Of a DNA stretch of 54,272 nucleotides, positions 1-8,547 are shown piece by piece. Source of the stretch: an uncultured Bulleidia sp. GTDB taxonomy: Bacteria; Bacillota_I; Bacilli_A; Erysipelotrichales; Erysipelotrichaceae. The position numbers and the translations under genes are program-made. Positions within the stretch are counted from its first letter, which is position 1; each line of letters starts with the position of its first letter. Location of the stretch: positions 1-54,272 of the forward strand of contig CAKVIS010000008.1 of the NCBI GenBank assembly GCA_934754415.1, written 5' to 3'. Under the pieces are notes generated by a model, which saw only the letters and a list, made by a program, of their open reading frames with translations, was not told where the DNA came from and searched no databases.

Positions 1-1
1 C

Positions 2-163
2 ATTGAAACAAAGCAGTTCCTTGCTTTACCTGTATATTCACAGAATGATACATATTCTTCTCCTTTTCCGGTATATGTTAATACCACTAGTATTATGGCA
101 TATCGCCTATACCAAAAAAGTGCCAGAAAAGAGATTTATCTCACTACTTATGCCGTGCATTGA
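2..163 (+). CDS. Possible C-terminal end of a gene cut by the window edge
   Basis: The frame beginning at base 2 is open from the window edge to a TGA at 161-163 and would give 53 residues containing the stretch LPVYSQNDTYSSPFPVYVN. A second frame opens at 3-233 and ends in LLVQDKAGGYYLKSKNDT. I recognise neither. The switch from one plausible frame to another near base 160 could mean a decayed gene. No ribosome binding site or start is visible for either, so this may also be noncoding. Confidence 0.22.
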   Translation: METKQFLALPVYSQNDTYSSPFPVYVNTTSIMAYRLYQKSARKEIYLTTYAVH

Positions 164-260
164 AGTGGGAGTATTCTTGCTCGTTCAAGATAAAGCTGGT
201 GGATATTACTTAAAAAGCAAAAATGATACATAAGATTTAGCGAAACACAAAACTCCAACA

Positions 261-333
261 TCATTAAGTCAACACATTGAAGTAATTGAATTTCATAAAC
301 AGGTGCTACACATTAAGTATGTGGCACCCTTTT
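261..333 (+). repeat. Left copy of a terminator-containing repeat flanking the first Fic gene
   Basis: This block begins TCATTAAGTC, contains CACATTGAAGTAATTGAA, and ends in a hairpin (GGTGCTACA at 302-310 pairing with the GTGGCACC side at 320-328) followed by CTTTTCT. The same arrangement, diverged, recurs at 1596-1672. Both copies can be read as a short peptide containing HIEVIE. The hairpin is a plausible rho-independent terminator for whatever lies to the left. Confidence 0.6.
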
Positions 334-350
334 CTATGAATACTAGAGAA

Positions 351-425
351 TAGTGTAACGATAATGGAAATTAGTGTAATAATAGTGTAATATTAATGGA
401 ATTTCTTATCTGTTTTACCTATAAT
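351..425 (+). promoter_or_regulatory. Promoter region with three TAGTGTAA boxes upstream of fic
   Basis: TAGTGTAA occurs exactly at 351-358, 372-379 and 383-390, just upstream of a TATAAT at 420-425 and the AAGGAGG before the Fic start. Starts are 21 and 11 bases apart, about one or two helical turns. The Fic protein carries a C-terminal winged-helix-like segment, so autoregulation through these boxes is an inference. The boxes are seen directly; their role is not. Confidence 0.5.
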
Positions 426-451
426 ACTGATAGATAAAAAGGAGGTTATAT

Positions 452-1555
452 ATGATAAAAGTAACATTAAACAATGATATTCTCCGATGTATTACTGAAA
501 TTGAGCAGAATAGATTTCAAGTTTCTTCTGTAAAACTGCCAAGCACCACCACAAACAGACTTCGTAAAAACTCAAAAAAGAAAAGCTCCTATGCCTCAAA
601 TAGAATTGAAGGAAATCCATTAACTGAAAGACAAGTTGATGAAGTAATTGAACAAGATGAAAGAAAGCATTATTTAAAACCAGAACAGGAGGTAAGAAAT
701 TACTTCCTTGCATTAAATTTCCTGGAGAAAAAAGCAGCAAACAGAGAAAAACTGTCAAAGAAACTTATTTTAGATGTGCAAAAACTCGTAGAAAAAGGAG
801 CTTCGAAAGAAAAGATTGGGTTAAGAGGCCCTATGCCACCAGGCGTATTGTTTGCTGTGTATGATTCTAAAACCGGTAATCCCGATTACATTCCACCAGA
901 ATATTCTGATATTCCCAGCTTGCTCAATGAGCTTGTTACGTACGTGAATACTACAGATGACCACCCTTTAATTATTGCAGCAGTCGTTCATTATCAACTG
1001 GTAACAATCCACCCTTTTGAAGACGGAAATGGCAGAACAGCAAGATTATTGTCAGGGTATATCATGGATTTGAACGGTTATGGATTTAATGGAATTGGTT
1101 CTTTAGAAGAGTATTTCGCATACGATGTCGATCAATATTACAATTCAATTCAAATGGGATTGCCTTCACTGTACTATTCTGGCAGAGACAATCCGCCACA
1201 TCCTGAAATTTGGATTAATTACTTTCTCAGAATGGTAAAGCTGTATTCGGATAAAGTTCGTGATCTGCAAATGTCATCAACAGAAGACAATATTTCTGGA
1301 AGCCTATCCTACTTAAAGGCTAAAGAAAAAATGTTACTAAAATTCTTATTGGAAAACTATAAGATTGAATTTACTCCTGTAGAAATCAGCAAAGAACTAT
1401 CTGTAACAAATAAAACGATTATCAACAGGTTAGCAACACTGGTAAAGAATGGATTTGTGGTTCCTATACTAGCTAATCAAAGAATAATGTCATATAAACT
1501 GACTGAATTTGCGCAAAAAAATAAAAACGAAATCATTTCACGCCTAAATTCATAA
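452..1555 (+). CDS. Fic-domain protein (AMPylase family) with C-terminal winged helix
   Basis: Fic proteins usually transfer AMP from ATP to hydroxyl groups of target proteins. The catalytic signature HPFEDGNGR starts at His-187, and the inhibitory helix motif S-x-x-x-E-G is present near the N-terminus (Ser-49, Glu-53, Gly-54), which marks the self-inhibited class with an N-terminal inhibitory helix. Residues of about 305-350 (VEISKELSVTNKTIINRL) look like a winged helix-turn-helix, as in chromosomal Fic/DUF4062-free stand-alone proteins that bind DNA. The start is set by AAAAGGAGG eight bases upstream. It stands alone between two copies of a terminator-bearing repeat, with iterated TAGTGTAA boxes in its promoter, so it may be an acquired cassette. 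The target is unknown. Confidence 0.9.
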   Translation: MIKVTLNNDILRCITEIEQNRFQVSSVKLPSTTTNRLRKNSKKKSSYASNRIEGNPLTERQVDEVIEQDERKHYLKPEQEVRNYFLALNFLEKKAANREKLSKKLILDVQKLVEKGASKEKIGLRGPMPPGVLFAVYDSKTGNPDYIPPEYSDIPSLLNELVTYVNTTDDHPLIIAAVVHYQLVTIHPFEDGNGRTARLLSGYIMDLNGYGFNGIGSLEEYFAYDVDQYYNSIQMGLPSLYYSGRDNPPHPEIWINYFLRMVKLYSDKVRDLQMSSTEDNISGSLSYLKAKEKMLLKFLLENYKIEFTPVEISKELSVTNKTIINRLATLVKNGFVVPILANQRIMSYKLTEFAQKNKNEIISRLNS

Positions 1556-1595
1556 AAATGGAAACAGCAAAAAAGAAGACTGTTGACAAATCATG

Positions 1596-1672
1596 TCATT
1601 AACTCAGCACATTGAAGTAATCGAACTTTCATATAAGGGTGCCACACATTAAGATGTGCAGCATCCTTTTTT
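1596..1672 (+). repeat. Right copy of the terminator-containing repeat; terminator of fic
   Basis: Begins TCATTAACTCAGCACATTGA and ends with the hairpin GGGTGC...CACAT / ATGTG...GCATCC (1637-1666) followed by TTTTTT, a good rho-independent terminator. It parallels 261-333 in order and sequence, so the Fic gene sits between direct repeats. Bases 1673-1833 hold no gene or clear signal. Confidence 0.6.
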
Positions 1673-1833
1673 ACAGCAAATAATTTCACAGCAATACATT
1701 CAAAAGTAAATTTTCAATCACTACAATAGCTCTATTAAGAGTGCATTATTCCATCAACATTTTCTATGGTCTCTTTACCAGCTATATACACAAAAAGTAA
1801 GGCATTTTTCTTTCAAAAGCAAAAAAAACATAT

Positions 1834-1868
1834 AAAAAACCTGATGTCCTGTACTGCAGGATATCAGG
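1834..1868 (-). terminator. Rho-independent terminator of the first GH1 gene
   Basis: CCTGATgTCCTG (1840-1851) pairs with CAGGAtATCAGG (1856-1868). On the minus strand it is followed by a run of six T, directly after the stop codon of the GH1 gene. Confidence 0.85.
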
Positions 1869-1876
1869 TCTCTCAA

Positions 1877-3379
1877 TTAATTGTCGCTTAAATCCTCACC
1901 ATCACTGGCAATGACTTTCTTATACCAGTAGAAGGAATCTTTAGGTGTTCTCTTTAAGGTACCATTACCTTCATTATCTCTGTCTACATATACATATCCA
2001 TATCTCTTCTTCATTTCACCAGTACCTGCTGAAACAAGATCGATACAACCCCAGGAAGTATATCCCATTAATGGAATACCATCTTCTACCACAGCATCTT
2101 TCATGGACTGGATATTTTCTCTCAGATAGTCAATACGATATGGATCGTGAATAGAACCATCTTCTTCCACTGTATCCTGTGCACCAAGACCATTTTCTAC
2201 AATAAATAATGGTTTGTGATAACGATTATACAATCTGTTTAAAGCTACTCTTAATGCACTAGGATCACTTGCTCCACCCCAGGCATTCACTTTCAGATAT
2301 GGATTAGCTACAGAGCCAGGGAAAATACCGGATTCCTTGATTTCTCCTCCTTTGTATACCATAGCTCCATAACAGGAGAAGGATAAGAAATCTGCAGGAT
2401 ACTTTTTCAACAGTTCATAATCTTCTGCACAGTCATCCAGAACAATTCCTTTTTCCTTATACTGATTTAAACGATACTGAGGATATTCTCCACCTGTCTG
2501 TACATCAGAATAGAACAATGTATTCTGTTCTGCCTTTAAAGCTGCTATTTCATCTTCTGGAGCACATGTCAGAGCATAAGAAGGCATATATGCCAGCATC
2601 TGTCCTATTTTCAGGTCAGGATCCATTTCATGCGCAAGTTTAACAGTCAAAGCACTTGCGACAAACTGGTTATGTGCTCCCTGTGCCTTTGCCTGCTCGC
2701 TGTCATCTAAAAGACCACCGGCAAAGTAAGGCATCATATCCATGACATTGATTTCATTGAAAGTAAGATACAGTCTTACCTTTCCACGATATCTTTCAAA
2801 ACAGGTTCTTGCATACTTCACAAAGAAATCAATCAATTTACGATTCTTCCATCCACCATAGGCAATGGATAAATGAATTGGTGTTTCATAATGAGATAAG
2901 GTAACTAATGGTTCAATACCATACTTCTTACACTCATCAAATACTGCATCATAGAACTTTAATCCTTCTTCATTAGGCATTTCATCATCACCGTTTGGAT
3001 AAATTCTGGACCAGTTAATAGACAGTCTGAAACATCTGAATCCCATTTCTGCCATCAAAGCAATATCTTCTTTGTAATGGTGATAGAAATCTGTTGCTAA
3101 ATGAGAAGGATAGTAATACCCTTCCAGCACACAAGGTTCTGCACCTTCAGGAAATTTGGCTGTTTCTCCTTCAGAAAAACTAGTACCGGAAAAAGAATTC
3201 GTTACCCATCCTATTGTACCATCTTTTAAACGATACGAAATCTTTCTTGGTGTTGTGGCAGTACCACCAATCATGGTATCTGCTGTGTTGATGCCTTTAC
3301 CACCTTCATTCCAGGCACCTTCATACTGGTTGGCAGCTGTTGCACCACCCCATAAAAAATCTTTCGGAAATTTTGACAT
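1877..3379 (-). CDS. GH1 6-phospho-beta-glucosidase (first copy)
   Basis: A 500-residue cytoplasmic enzyme expected to hydrolyse beta-glucoside 6-phosphates brought in by a PTS. It has the GH1 acid/base glutamate in TFNEIN (Glu-209) and the nucleophile in IVENG (Glu-395), plus the phosphate-binding region SAGTGEMKKRYG that separates phospho-glycosidases from plain glucosidases. The frame is open 83 codons further upstream, but MSKFPKDFLWGG at 3379 is the family's normal start and has AGAGGTG in front. It carries an insertion of roughly 30 residues after TATTPRKISYRL compared with the neighbouring paralogue. The two GH1 genes are tandem copies separated by a terminator, with no PTS permease beside them. 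The aglycone specificity cannot be read from the sequence. Confidence 0.92.
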   Translation of the reverse strand: MSKFPKDFLWGGATAANQYEGAWNEGGKGINTADTMIGGTATTPRKISYRLKDGTIGWVTNSFSGTSFSEGETAKFPEGAEPCVLEGYYYPSHLATDFYHHYKEDIALMAEMGFRCFRLSINWSRIYPNGDDEMPNEEGLKFYDAVFDECKKYGIEPLVTLSHYETPIHLSIAYGGWKNRKLIDFFVKYARTCFERYRGKVRLYLTFNEINVMDMMPYFAGGLLDDSEQAKAQGAHNQFVASALTVKLAHEMDPDLKIGQMLAYMPSYALTCAPEDEIAALKAEQNTLFYSDVQTGGEYPQYRLNQYKEKGIVLDDCAEDYELLKKYPADFLSFSCYGAMVYKGGEIKESGIFPGSVANPYLKVNAWGGASDPSALRVALNRLYNRYHKPLFIVENGLGAQDTVEEDGSIHDPYRIDYLRENIQSMKDAVVEDGIPLMGYTSWGCIDLVSAGTGEMKKRYGYVYVDRDNEGNGTLKRTPKDSFYWYKKVIASDGEDLSDN

Positions 3380-3435
3380 ATGTATTTCACCTCTATTGCA
3401 AAGTATAACGTATACAGCACGAAATAAAATGCCAG

Positions 3436-3462
3436 GAAAAAAGGACCTGGCATGCAGGTCCT
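3436..3462 (-). terminator. Rho-independent terminator of the second GH1 gene
   Basis: On the minus strand AGGACCTG-catgc-CAGGTCCT is followed by TTTTTT, immediately after the stop of the upstream GH1 gene. It implies that the downstream GH1 copy depends on its own promoter or on read-through. Confidence 0.85.
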
Positions 3463-3470
3463 CAGCAATC

Positions 3471-4913
3471 TTATAATTCTTCGCCGTTTGTCTCAATGAC
3501 ATGTTTATACCAGAAGAAAGACTTCTTACGAGATCTGGAAAGATCACCTTCTCCGGCATTATTTTTATTGACATAGATAAAGCCATAACGCTTATCCATT
3601 TCACCTGTGGAAGCGGAAACAATATCAATAGGCGACCACATCGTATAGCCCATTAAGTCTACACCATCATAATTGATAGCATCTTTCATAGCCTGAATGT
3701 GATTCTTCAGATAGTCAATACGATAAGAATCATCTACAGATCCATCCTCTTCCTTCTTATCATACGCACCAAATCCATTCTCTACGATCATCTGTGGTTT
3801 ATTGTAATGATCCTGGATATAGTTTAAGCCATAACGAATTCCCAGAGGATCAATTGGCCATCCCCAGTCAGATACTTTCAGATATTCATTCTTCACAGTA
3901 TCTGTTGTTTCATCAAAGTCAAAAGAAACATCTTCTGTATTCTTATTTTCCACAGTATTACTCATATAGTAAGACCATCCGATATAATCTACAGTACCGT
4001 TCTTTAAGATTTCTTTTTCCTCTTCACTGAAGTCAATGGCATAGCCTTTTCTGTCCCATAACTTATAGATATAGTTAGGCACAATACCTTTTGCCTGTAC
4101 ATCCATGAACCAGTATCTCTTATGGTTGGCACCTGTCATTTCCATAGCATCACAAGGATTACATGTATGTGCATATAATGGAATAAATGCTATCATACAT
4201 CCAATCTTATTTTCAGGATCTACTTCATGACCTGTTTTTACTGCCAAAGCACTTGCGACAAGTTCATTGATACCACTCTGGAACATCATTCTTTCATTAT
4301 CAGGGTTATCTTCTGTTGTCAGAATACCGCCTTCCTGAATCAAATGGTGAGGACATGGATTAGCAGCCTGGTTATTGATTTCATTGAAAGTCATCCAGTA
4401 CTTTACTTTACCCTTATATCTTTCAAAACAGGTTCTTGCATACTTTTCAAAGAATCCAATACAACGTTTATCCATAAAACCGTTGTATTTCTTACTTAAA
4501 GCATAAGGCATTTCAAAGTGTGCCAATGTAACTACAGGTTCAATACCATACTGATGCATCGTATCAAACATATCGTCGTAGAACTTCAAACCTTCTTCAT
4601 TAGGTGTTTCATCATCACCATTCGGATAGATTCTTGTCCATGCAATAGATGTACGGAATGCCTTGAATCCCATCTCTGCAAATAAAGCAATATCTTCTTT
4701 ATAATGATGATAGAAATCAATAGCTTCATGGTTAGGATAATTTTCACCTTCCAGTACCCCGTCAGTAATACGTCTTGGAGAATGTGTTTTGTTATCTCCT
4801 GCTGTCATTACATCACTGATACTGATACCTTTACCACCCTGATTCCAGCCACCTTCTAACTGGTGAGCAGCTACTGCGCCGCCCCATAAAAAACCTTCTG
4901 GAAATTTTGACAT
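3471..4913 (-). CDS. GH1 6-phospho-beta-glucosidase (second copy)
   Basis: A 480-residue GH1 enzyme, the usual length for BglA/AscB-type phospho-beta-glucosidases. The acid/base glutamate lies in TFNEIN (Glu-178) and the nucleophile in IVENG (Glu-378). The phosphate-recognition stretch SASTGEMDKRYGFIYV is present. The start MSKFPEGFLWGG is preceded by AGAGGTG. It is transcribed first of the GH1 pair and shares about the same order of motifs throughout, so the two are likely an old tandem duplication that has since diverged around the substrate pocket. Family assignment is firm; which phospho-glucoside it prefers is unknown. Confidence 0.93.
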   Translation of the reverse strand: MSKFPEGFLWGGAVAAHQLEGGWNQGGKGISISDVMTAGDNKTHSPRRITDGVLEGENYPNHEAIDFYHHYKEDIALFAEMGFKAFRTSIAWTRIYPNGDDETPNEEGLKFYDDMFDTMHQYGIEPVVTLAHFEMPYALSKKYNGFMDKRCIGFFEKYARTCFERYKGKVKYWMTFNEINNQAANPCPHHLIQEGGILTTEDNPDNERMMFQSGINELVASALAVKTGHEVDPENKIGCMIAFIPLYAHTCNPCDAMEMTGANHKRYWFMDVQAKGIVPNYIYKLWDRKGYAIDFSEEEKEILKNGTVDYIGWSYYMSNTVENKNTEDVSFDFDETTDTVKNEYLKVSDWGWPIDPLGIRYGLNYIQDHYNKPQMIVENGFGAYDKKEEDGSVDDSYRIDYLKNHIQAMKDAINYDGVDLMGYTMWSPIDIVSASTGEMDKRYGFIYVNKNNAGEGDLSRSRKKSFFWYKHVIETNGEEL

Positions 4914-4971
4914 ATTTATTCACCTCTGTTTTGAGTATACAAAACAATATCCCAAAATAAAATACAAAATA

Positions 4972-4993
4972 GAAAAAGCCTGCAAACAGGCTT
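4972..4993 (-). terminator. Rho-independent terminator
   Basis: AAGCCTG-caaa-CAGGCTT followed on the minus strand by TTTTTCT, just after the stop of the small membrane protein at 4998. It closes the LTA-synthase-like operon. Confidence 0.85.
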
Positions 4994-4997
4994 CACA

Positions 4998-5372
4998 TCA
5001 TTTTATATTACGCAGTCTTAAGATACAGAACACCATGCTTACACCATGTAATATTGCTGTAGTAATGCACATATCTGTAAATGCAGAACTGACATAGCCT
5101 ACATCTTTGGTCACTGTGACACAATACAGTAAACAGATGATAAAAGATAAACCTATCATCACAGGTTTCATCCATTGTAATAGAAACCCTCTTTTCTGTA
5201 ATCTGTTGGTACATTCAGGTAATGCACAGGCAATTACCAATAAACATACAAAAGAAATATTGGTATAGACAAAATTGTTGATTTTGCAGCTCCACAACAT
5301 CACAAGAGCCATACCTACTCCCAGTGCCATTCCCATCAGCACACTGAATACAATACTTTTTTTATTACTCAT
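4998..5372 (-). CDS. Small four-helix membrane protein of unknown function
   Basis: A 124-residue protein with about four hydrophobic segments (IVFSVLMGMALGVGMALVML, ISFVCLLVIACALP, PVMIGLSFIICLLYCVTV, ITTAILHGVSMVFCIL). I do not recognise the family. The start ATGAGTAA overlaps the stop of the upstream LTA-synthase-like gene (5365), so the two are probably translationally coupled; longer in-frame starts at 5381 and 5429 lack a better binding site. Coupling to a phosphoglycerol transferase suggests a role in polar cell-envelope decoration, but that is only context. Confidence 0.7.
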   Translation of the reverse strand: MSNKKSIVFSVLMGMALGVGMALVMLWSCKINNFVYTNISFVCLLVIACALPECTNRLQKRGFLLQWMKPVMIGLSFIICLLYCVTVTKDVGYVSSAFTDMCITTAILHGVSMVFCILRLRNIK

Positions 5373-6849
5373 CACTTCCATCCTCACTGGTCTGACTAGA
5401 TAAATTTTCCATAAATTCTGATTTTGCAATTAATTTATCATTGATACCTTCCACTCCCATTTCTTCTGTCAATGTAGAAGAGGAAGAATACAGATTCACA
5501 CCAAGTCCAAGTTTATCACCTTCAATATCAGCTCCAATGGAAGCTAATAAAGTAGGAAAGGTATCAAAGGAAGAATACTGTCTCTTTTCACCATTATAGG
5601 TTCTTGCAGAATTGATATACGCAGTAAACACTCTTCTGTCATAATCTTCATCAATATCAAGTAGGAAATCAGAATCCATCGTTGGATGATCTCCTGTGAT
5701 TAAGATAGTGGTATTGTCATACCATGACTGCTGTTTACACCACTCCAGAAAAGACTCTACTTGTCTTGCAGAGCAGGCAATAACATTGGCATACTGCTCA
5801 GAATATCTGTTCTGACATTTATCACATGGATGCCCATCTTCAAAATGTGTATCTACCGTTAACATATTGAGATTAAATGGTTTTCCGCTGTTTCCAAGTT
5901 CTGTCAGTTTTTCCTTTGCAAACTCAAACAGATATTCATCTTCAAATCCCCACCAGTCATCATGATAGTTTTCTTCAGGAAGCTTATCATAAGCGTTCAT
6001 GTAGTTCAGATCCAGAACTTCATAGTTTCCATGAGTCTGAAAGAATGTTTTTCTTCCACCAAAAGCCGCATCAGAACCACACATGAACACATTCTGATAG
6101 CCTTGTGCATACAGAATATCTCCCAGTGTAGTCACTGTAGGAAAAAAAGAATCCTGTGCATCCAGTGCTTCACCACTTAAAGATACTTTTAAAGGTAATC
6201 CTGACTGTGTGGCAAATAAAGCACCCATAGTCCATGTAGTGCCTGACAGAGAATGTGCTCCATTCAGTGCATAATCACTTCCAGAGAAATCCTCATTAGC
6301 TTCACCAATCTTAACAAGCTCCGGAATATAATCATCTGTCTCCGCTCCACCATCCCCTTTATCCGCATAGGTCATTTCCATGGATTCCAGATACAGTACT
6401 ATCAGATTTCTTTTCTTTGTTGGAAAAGTAATATTCACATCCTTTGGATCCGTATAGTTTTCTTCAATAAACTCTTTTTTGTCATTGTCAGCTGCTTCTT
6501 TATTTCCTGTAAAATATGCAACAATATTCAGCTTCGCCGCTAAGCTTCCTACGCTTATAACAAGACTTACTGCTAAGAAGACCAGAAGAGATTTGCGATA
6601 AAGACCTTTATATTTTTCCTGCATACCTTTATATAAAATCACCACAAGAAAAGTAAAGAGAACAGAAGGCAATAAACTTGTAAGAATAAAGTTACCAATA
6701 ATACCGGAACCTGTACCTGCAATAGAAGAATTGATCTGAAAGATCAGTTCATCCAGCTGTAAATATGGAAAGACTCTGAATGTCCATAATACACTGCTGA
6801 CACTTAGGGAAATGATTTCAACTAATACAATTTGTAATACTTTTTTCAT
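5365..6849 (-). CDS. LTA-synthase/sulfatase-fold phosphoglycerol transferase
   Basis: An envelope enzyme of the alkaline-phosphatase superfamily (LtaS/MdoB group), which moves glycerol phosphate from phosphatidylglycerol to a glycolipid or glycan. The catalytic region starts near residue 145 with LIVLYLESMEMTYAD (metal-binding Glu followed by the likely Thr nucleophile), then GTTWTMGALFATQSGLPL, FMCGSDAAFGGRKTFF and TGDHPTMDSDF. The N-terminus has only about three membrane segments (residues 1-25, 50-75, 87-107), fewer than the five of staphylococcal LtaS, and the protein is also shorter at 494 residues. GGAGG lies nine bases before the start. It may be an LTA-primase-like or glycan-modifying variant rather than the main LTA polymerase. 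Confidence 0.85.
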   Translation of the reverse strand: MKKVLQIVLVEIISLSVSSVLWTFRVFPYLQLDELIFQINSSIAGTGSGIIGNFILTSLLPSVLFTFLVVILYKGMQEKYKGLYRKSLLVFLAVSLVISVGSLAAKLNIVAYFTGNKEAADNDKKEFIEENYTDPKDVNITFPTKKRNLIVLYLESMEMTYADKGDGGAETDDYIPELVKIGEANEDFSGSDYALNGAHSLSGTTWTMGALFATQSGLPLKVSLSGEALDAQDSFFPTVTTLGDILYAQGYQNVFMCGSDAAFGGRKTFFQTHGNYEVLDLNYMNAYDKLPEENYHDDWWGFEDEYLFEFAKEKLTELGNSGKPFNLNMLTVDTHFEDGHPCDKCQNRYSEQYANVIACSARQVESFLEWCKQQSWYDNTTILITGDHPTMDSDFLLDIDEDYDRRVFTAYINSARTYNGEKRQYSSFDTFPTLLASIGADIEGDKLGLGVNLYSSSSTLTEEMGVEGINDKLIAKSEFMENLSSQTSEDGSDE

Positions 6850-6950
6850 GTGCAGCCTCCATGGTGTTTATTATACTCATTCCCATTTTCTCTTCCATAG
6901 ACAAACTATTAAGAACGTAAAGAAAAAAAGAGAAATCTTGACGATTCCCC

Positions 6951-8339
6951 TTATTCTGCACAATAGCCTTTTTCCTTGATGACACGTACTACTTTCTCTA
7001 CGTATTCTTCACAGATTTCGTGGCTTTCAGCTTCCACCATAACTCTGACTAATGGTTCAGTACCGGATTCTCTGACAAGAATTCTACCAGTATTTCCCAA
7101 AAGATTACTGACTTCCTGTACAGCCTTCTGTACATCCACATCATCCTGTGCAGCCTTCTTATCTGTTACTCTGACATTTGTTAATACCTGAGGATAGATT
7201 TTTACAGGAGCAGCCAGTTCAGACAATGTCTTTTTAGAACTGATCATAACTTCCATCATCTTGAGACTGGTCAAGATACCATCACCTGTACTTGCATACT
7301 GAGAGAAAATAATATGTCCACTCTGTTCACCGCCGACAAGGCATCCGTTTTTGGACATGTATTCATATACGTACTTATCACCTACTGCAGTCTTTGCATA
7401 ATCAATGTTTACAGCATCAAATGCCTTATATAAACCAAAGTTACTCATAACTGTAGTAACGACAGTATTTGTCAGTAATTCACCTTTTTCTTTTAAATAG
7501 GTACCGTAGATGTACATAATGTGGTCACCTGTAACAACATTACCTTTTTCATCTACGCACAAGCATCTGTCCGCATCCCCATCAAAAGCAAAACCTACAT
7601 CCAGTTTATTTTCCACTACAAACTTCTGTAATCCTTCAATGTGCGTAGAACCAGCATTCAGATTGATGTTTAATCCGTTAGGTTTATTGTTAATAACATA
7701 CGTATCTGCACCTAAGGCATCAAATACACTCTTTGCAATCGTCCAGCTTGCACCATTGGCACAGTCCAGACCAACTTTGATACCCTTGAAAGAGTACACA
7801 CCCAGAGAAATCAGATAACCCATATATCTGTTTCTTCCAGACACATAGTCTACTGTACAACCTACATGTTCTCTTGTAGCAAATGGAAGTTCTGCATAAT
7901 CTGTATCAAACACATGCAGTTTTCCATCCAGATATTCTTCAACAAGCTGAATGGTTTCTTCATCCATCTTTTCGCCATTGGCATTAATCAGTTTAATACC
8001 ATTGTCATAATATGGATTATGACTTGCAGAAATCATAATACCGCAATCAAAATCATCCACACGTGCAATATACGCTACACTTGGTGTTGTAGTAACGTGT
8101 AAAAGATACGCATCTGCTCCACTTGCAGTCAAACCTGCAACAAGACTGTATTCAAACATATAACTGGAACGTCTTGTGTCTTTACCAATAACGATTCTTG
8201 CAGGAGTGTTATCTCCTTTTTGCTTTCTTAATTCTCCATAATACCAGCCTAGAAATCTGCCTACTTTATAGGCATGATCCGCTGTTAAGTTATTACCCGC
8301 TTCTCCACGGAAACCATCTGTTCCAAAGTATTTACCCAT
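6951..8339 (-). CDS. glmM: Phosphoglucosamine mutase
   Basis: Interconverts glucosamine 6-phosphate and glucosamine 1-phosphate for UDP-GlcNAc and cell-wall synthesis in the cytoplasm. All family landmarks are present: FGTDGFRG at the N-terminus, the phosphoserine loop ISASHNP (phosphorylated Ser about 106), the metal-binding DGDADRC and the sugar-phosphate-binding RESGTEPLVRVM near the C-terminus. Length 462 is slightly more than the usual 445-450. The start has GAAAGGAAG ahead of it. It is followed by a 100-base gap and then the LTA-synthase-like gene, which fits an envelope-synthesis neighbourhood. Confidence 0.95.
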   Translation of the reverse strand: MGKYFGTDGFRGEAGNNLTADHAYKVGRFLGWYYGELRKQKGDNTPARIVIGKDTRRSSYMFEYSLVAGLTASGADAYLLHVTTTPSVAYIARVDDFDCGIMISASHNPYYDNGIKLINANGEKMDEETIQLVEEYLDGKLHVFDTDYAELPFATREHVGCTVDYVSGRNRYMGYLISLGVYSFKGIKVGLDCANGASWTIAKSVFDALGADTYVINNKPNGLNINLNAGSTHIEGLQKFVVENKLDVGFAFDGDADRCLCVDEKGNVVTGDHIMYIYGTYLKEKGELLTNTVVTTVMSNFGLYKAFDAVNIDYAKTAVGDKYVYEYMSKNGCLVGGEQSGHIIFSQYASTGDGILTSLKMMEVMISSKKTLSELAAPVKIYPQVLTNVRVTDKKAAQDDVDVQKAVQEVSNLLGNTGRILVRESGTEPLVRVMVEAESHEICEEYVEKVVRVIKEKGYCAE

Positions 8340-8547
8340 AGTATAATCTTCCTTTCAAATCTGCAATCTAGTATACCACAGAAATACACTTCCATAGGTA
8401 CACCTGTCCTCAAGTCAAAACGACAATATGCACAATCAGGCATATTCTGAAAGAAATTACATAGAACTTAACTTTAAGATATTCACCGACAGTCTATATA
8501 GAATAATCTCTGAATTAGATAAATGAAAAGCATATATCGGTAATCCT

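Noticed and set aside
452..1555. Toxin-antitoxin pair of Fic with a separate antitoxin
   Set aside because: The inhibitory motif is inside the Fic protein itself and no small antitoxin gene lies next to either Fic gene.
3380..3628. N-terminal extension of the first GH1 open frame
   Set aside because: The extension covers the intergenic terminator and the end of the neighbouring gene; the standard GH1 start with a binding site is at 3379.
4227..4499. Plus-strand open frame inside the second GH1 gene
   Set aside because: It is antisense to a clearly conserved enzyme and has no binding site or recognisable product.
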